A stretch of 64,000 nt of DNA from Acidovorax radicis (GTDB lineage: Bacteria; Pseudomonadota; Gammaproteobacteria; Burkholderiales; Burkholderiaceae_C). The stretch is from assembly GCF_020510705.1 (NCBI RefSeq), contig NZ_CP075184.1:1550001-1614000 (forward strand), given 5' to 3'. The notes below the pieces were generated by a model that made no database searches, was not told where the DNA came from, and saw only the letters and a list, made by a program, of their open reading frames with translations. Positions 62,298-64,000 of this stretch are shown here, one piece after another (the stretch's first letter is position 1; the number at the start of each line of letters is the position of its first letter). The position numbers and the translations under genes were made by a program.

Positions 62298-63173
62298 TTA
62301 TGGCGTCACTGCATCAGCGGGCAAGCGCTGCAGCATGGCCAGGCTGGTGGCCACGGTGTTGCGCAGCTCGCGGCGGTCGCAGATGAAATCGACAGCCCCT
62401 TTGGTCTGCAGGAATTCGGCGCGCTGAAAACCTTCGGGCAGGGTCACGCGCACCGTTGATTCGATCACGCGGGGGCCGGCAAAACCAATCAGCGCCTTGG
62501 GCTCGGCGATCACGATGTCGCCCACAAACGCAAAGCCGGCACTCACACCTCCCATGGTCGGGTCGGTCAGCACGCTGATATAGGGCAGGCCTTTTTTGGC
62601 CAGGCGGGTGAGCGAGGCGTTGGTTTTCGCCATTTGCATGAGCGAGAGAAGGCCCTCCTGCATGCGCGCGCCGCCGGTGGCGGTAAAACAGATGAACGGC
62701 ACCTTTTGTTCGATGGCGGTTTCCACACCGCGCACGAAGCGCTCTCCCACCACAGAGCCCATGGAGCCGCCCATGAAGTCGAATTCAAAGCAGGCCACCA
62801 CCACGTTCACGCTTTTGACGGCGCCGCCCATGACGATGAGCGCATCGGTCTCGCCCGTGTTCTCCAGGGCTTCTTTCAGGCGCTCGGGGTACTTTCGGCT
62901 GTCCTTGAATTTGAGGGCATCGACAGGCAAAACTTCTTGCCCGATTTCATAGCGCCCTTCGGCATCCAGAAAGGTATTGAGGCGCGCACGCGCACCGATG
63001 CGGTGGTGGTGGCTGCACTTGGGGCAGACGTTCTGGTTCTGCTCCAGGTCGGCCTTGTAGAGCACCGTTTCGCAGCTCGGGCACTTGACCCACAGCCCCT
63101 CGGGCACCTGGCGGCGCTCGGTGGGATCGGTTTGCTGGATCTTGGAGGGCAATAGTTTTTCGAGCCAGGACAT
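62298..63173 (-). CDS. accD: Acetyl-CoA carboxylase carboxyltransferase subunit beta
   Basis: 291 aa. N-terminal zinc ribbon [20 protein letters not shown] then CPKC (four cysteines). Carboxyltransferase core: [59 protein letters not shown] and [13 protein letters not shown]. With AccA it transfers the carboxyl group from biotin to acetyl-CoA, starting fatty acid synthesis. It follows trpA on the minus strand, the usual trpB-trpA-accD order of betaproteobacteria. Confidence 0.97.
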   Translation of the reverse strand: MSWLEKLLPSKIQQTDPTERRQVPEGLWVKCPSCETVLYKADLEQNQNVCPKCSHHHRIGARARLNTFLDAEGRYEIGQEVLPVDALKFKDSRKYPERLKEALENTGETDALIVMGGAVKSVNVVVACFEFDFMGGSMGSVVGERFVRGVETAIEQKVPFICFTATGGARMQEGLLSLMQMAKTNASLTRLAKKGLPYISVLTDPTMGGVSAGFAFVGDIVIAEPKALIGFAGPRVIESTVRVTLPEGFQRAEFLQTKGAVDFICDRRELRNTVATSLAMLQRLPADAVTP

Positions 63174-63247
63174 GGTGTTTTCCTCTTCAGTGGCAAGACC
63201 TGCGGGAGAAGCCGGCAGGCTCTGGTGGGCAGGTCTGGAGTGAAATG

Positions 63248-63273
63248 AGGGCGCGCGCCGCTGGGCGCGCGCC
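63248..63273. other. GC-rich hairpin between trpA and accD
   Basis: GGGCGCGCGCC and its repeat GGGCGCGCGCC flank a short loop and, being self-complementary, can form a very stable hairpin. No T run follows. It may stabilise the trpA 3' end or reduce read-through into accD. Confidence 0.4.
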
Positions 63274-63281
63274 GGGCAGCA

Positions 63282-64000
63282 TTATGCGTCGAGTGCCTTG
63301 CGGACCCCGCGAAGGAAGTCCACGGTCAGGGGCACCACCTTGGCGTGCTCCTGGTCTTCGATCAGCTGGATGATGCGGCTGCCGATGACCACCGCATCGG
63401 CTACTTTGCCAATGGCCTGGGCGGTGGCGGCGTCGCGGATGCCAAAGCCCACACCCACGGGAATGTCCACATGTTTGCGGATGCGGGGCAGCATCTGCTC
63501 GACCGCTGCGGTATCCAGCGCGCCAGACCCCGTCACACCCTTGAGCGACACGTAGTACACATAGCCGCTGGCCACACGCGCCACCTGGGCCATGCGTTCG
63601 TCCGTGCTCGTCGGCGCCAGCAGAAAGATGAGGTCCATGCCGTGCTCGCGCAGGCTGGCGGCAAAGGCCTCACATTCCTCGGGCGGGTAGTCCACGATGA
63701 GGACGCCGTCGACGCCCGCAGCGCTGGCATCACGCACAAAGGCGCCGGTGCCGTGCTTCTGGTCGTAGCGTTCCACGGGGTTGGCGTAGCCCATCAGTAC
63801 CACGGGCGTCGTGGTGTTGCGTTTGCGAAATTCGCGCACGTGGTCGAGCACCTGCACCATGCCGATCCCCAGGCCCAGTGCTTTTTCACCGGCCTTCTGG
63901 ATGACGGGGCCGTCGGCCATGGGGTCGGAAAAGGGCACCCCCAGTTCGATCACATCGGCGCCAGCCTCCACCATGCCGTGCATGAGCGCCGGGGTGATGT
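63282..64000 (-). CDS. trpA: Tryptophan synthase alpha chain, partial
   Basis: The gene runs off the right edge; about 239 codons are present, starting within [20 protein letters not shown]. Catalytic Glu in [16 protein letters not shown], then [23 protein letters not shown] (catalytic Asp), [22 protein letters not shown] and VGFGIRD, all typical of TrpA, which releases indole from indole-glycerol phosphate. The C-terminus is complete. Confidence 0.96.
   Translation of the reverse strand, partial: ITPALMHGMVEAGADVIELGVPFSDPMADGPVIQKAGEKALGLGIGMVQVLDHVREFRKRNTTTPVVLMGYANPVERYDQKHGTGAFVRDASAAGVDGVLIVDYPPEECEAFAASLREHGMDLIFLLAPTSTDERMAQVARVASGYVYYVSLKGVTGSGALDTAAVEQMLPRIRKHVDIPVGVGFGIRDAATAQAIGKVADAVVIGSRIIQLIEDQEHAKVVPLTVDFLRGVRKALDA

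Overview
The window looks like a chromosome segment of a high-GC betaproteobacterium, most likely Comamonadaceae (Acidovorax-like). The evidence is the order lepA-lepB-DUF4845-rnc-era-recO-pdxJ-acpS-nagZ at the left edge, trpA-accD at the right edge, and a short dispersed intergenic repeat (TAGCTGCT..GCGCTT..ATAAGCGC) that I associate with that family. No rRNA, tRNA or CRISPR array was recognised.

Layout: (1) 1-6532, housekeeping genes on the + strand, closed by a hairpin terminator after nagZ. (2) 6550-34985, an accessory island bounded by two direct copies of one IS3-family element that look identical. Inside it are a truncated secreted hydrolase; a RimK-type ATP-grasp / GNAT-C39 peptidase operon with a 40-aa membrane peptide; a complete kdpFABC-kdpDE potassium system with an extra 34-aa leader peptide; corA; a TorF-type porin; kup; a scrapyard of nested IS5, IS30 and IS3 remnants with broken MFS and outer-membrane efflux genes; a BON lipoprotein with a 55-aa membrane peptide; an Old Yellow Enzyme-TetR-YCII group with a perfect operator palindrome; an H-NS-like protein; and relics of a plasmid- or ICE-like island (ParB-like, DUF932, a frameshifted small gene, a NUC endonuclease tail). 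(3) 34986-39650, the interrupted host backbone: mscS (cut by the IS), a receiver-GGDEF protein, lysS and murJ. (4) 39664-60882, a surface-glycan region. (5) 60901-64000, backbone: a LON-domain protein, a YggT protein, accD and the 3' part of trpA.

The glycan region has two arms that converge with a 6-bp gap at 48387-48392. The minus arm encodes a complete pseudaminic acid route: PseB, PseC, PseF, a PseG-PseH fusion and PseI. It continues in a tightly coupled run of Gfo/Idh/MocA oxidoreductase, DegT aminotransferase, FemAB/GNAT-like protein, GT-B-like protein and methyltransferase, with ATGA overlaps throughout. The plus arm has an HpcH/HpaI aldolase and an undecaprenyl-phosphate sugar transferase, then a striking set: both halves of a split glycine-decarboxylase P-protein, an AsnB-type amidotransferase, a type III glutamine-synthetase/gamma-glutamylamide-synthetase-like ligase and a GT-B-like protein. 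There is no gcvT or gcvH beside them. I read this set as a candidate undescribed nitrogen- or amine-donating decoration pathway for the nonulosonic-acid glycan. That is inference and has not been tested.

The island genes suggest adaptation to potassium limitation and electrophile stress, but no experiment is implied. Starts were chosen mainly from overlapping stop/start pairs and visible Shine-Dalgarno sequences; alternatives are given where they matter.
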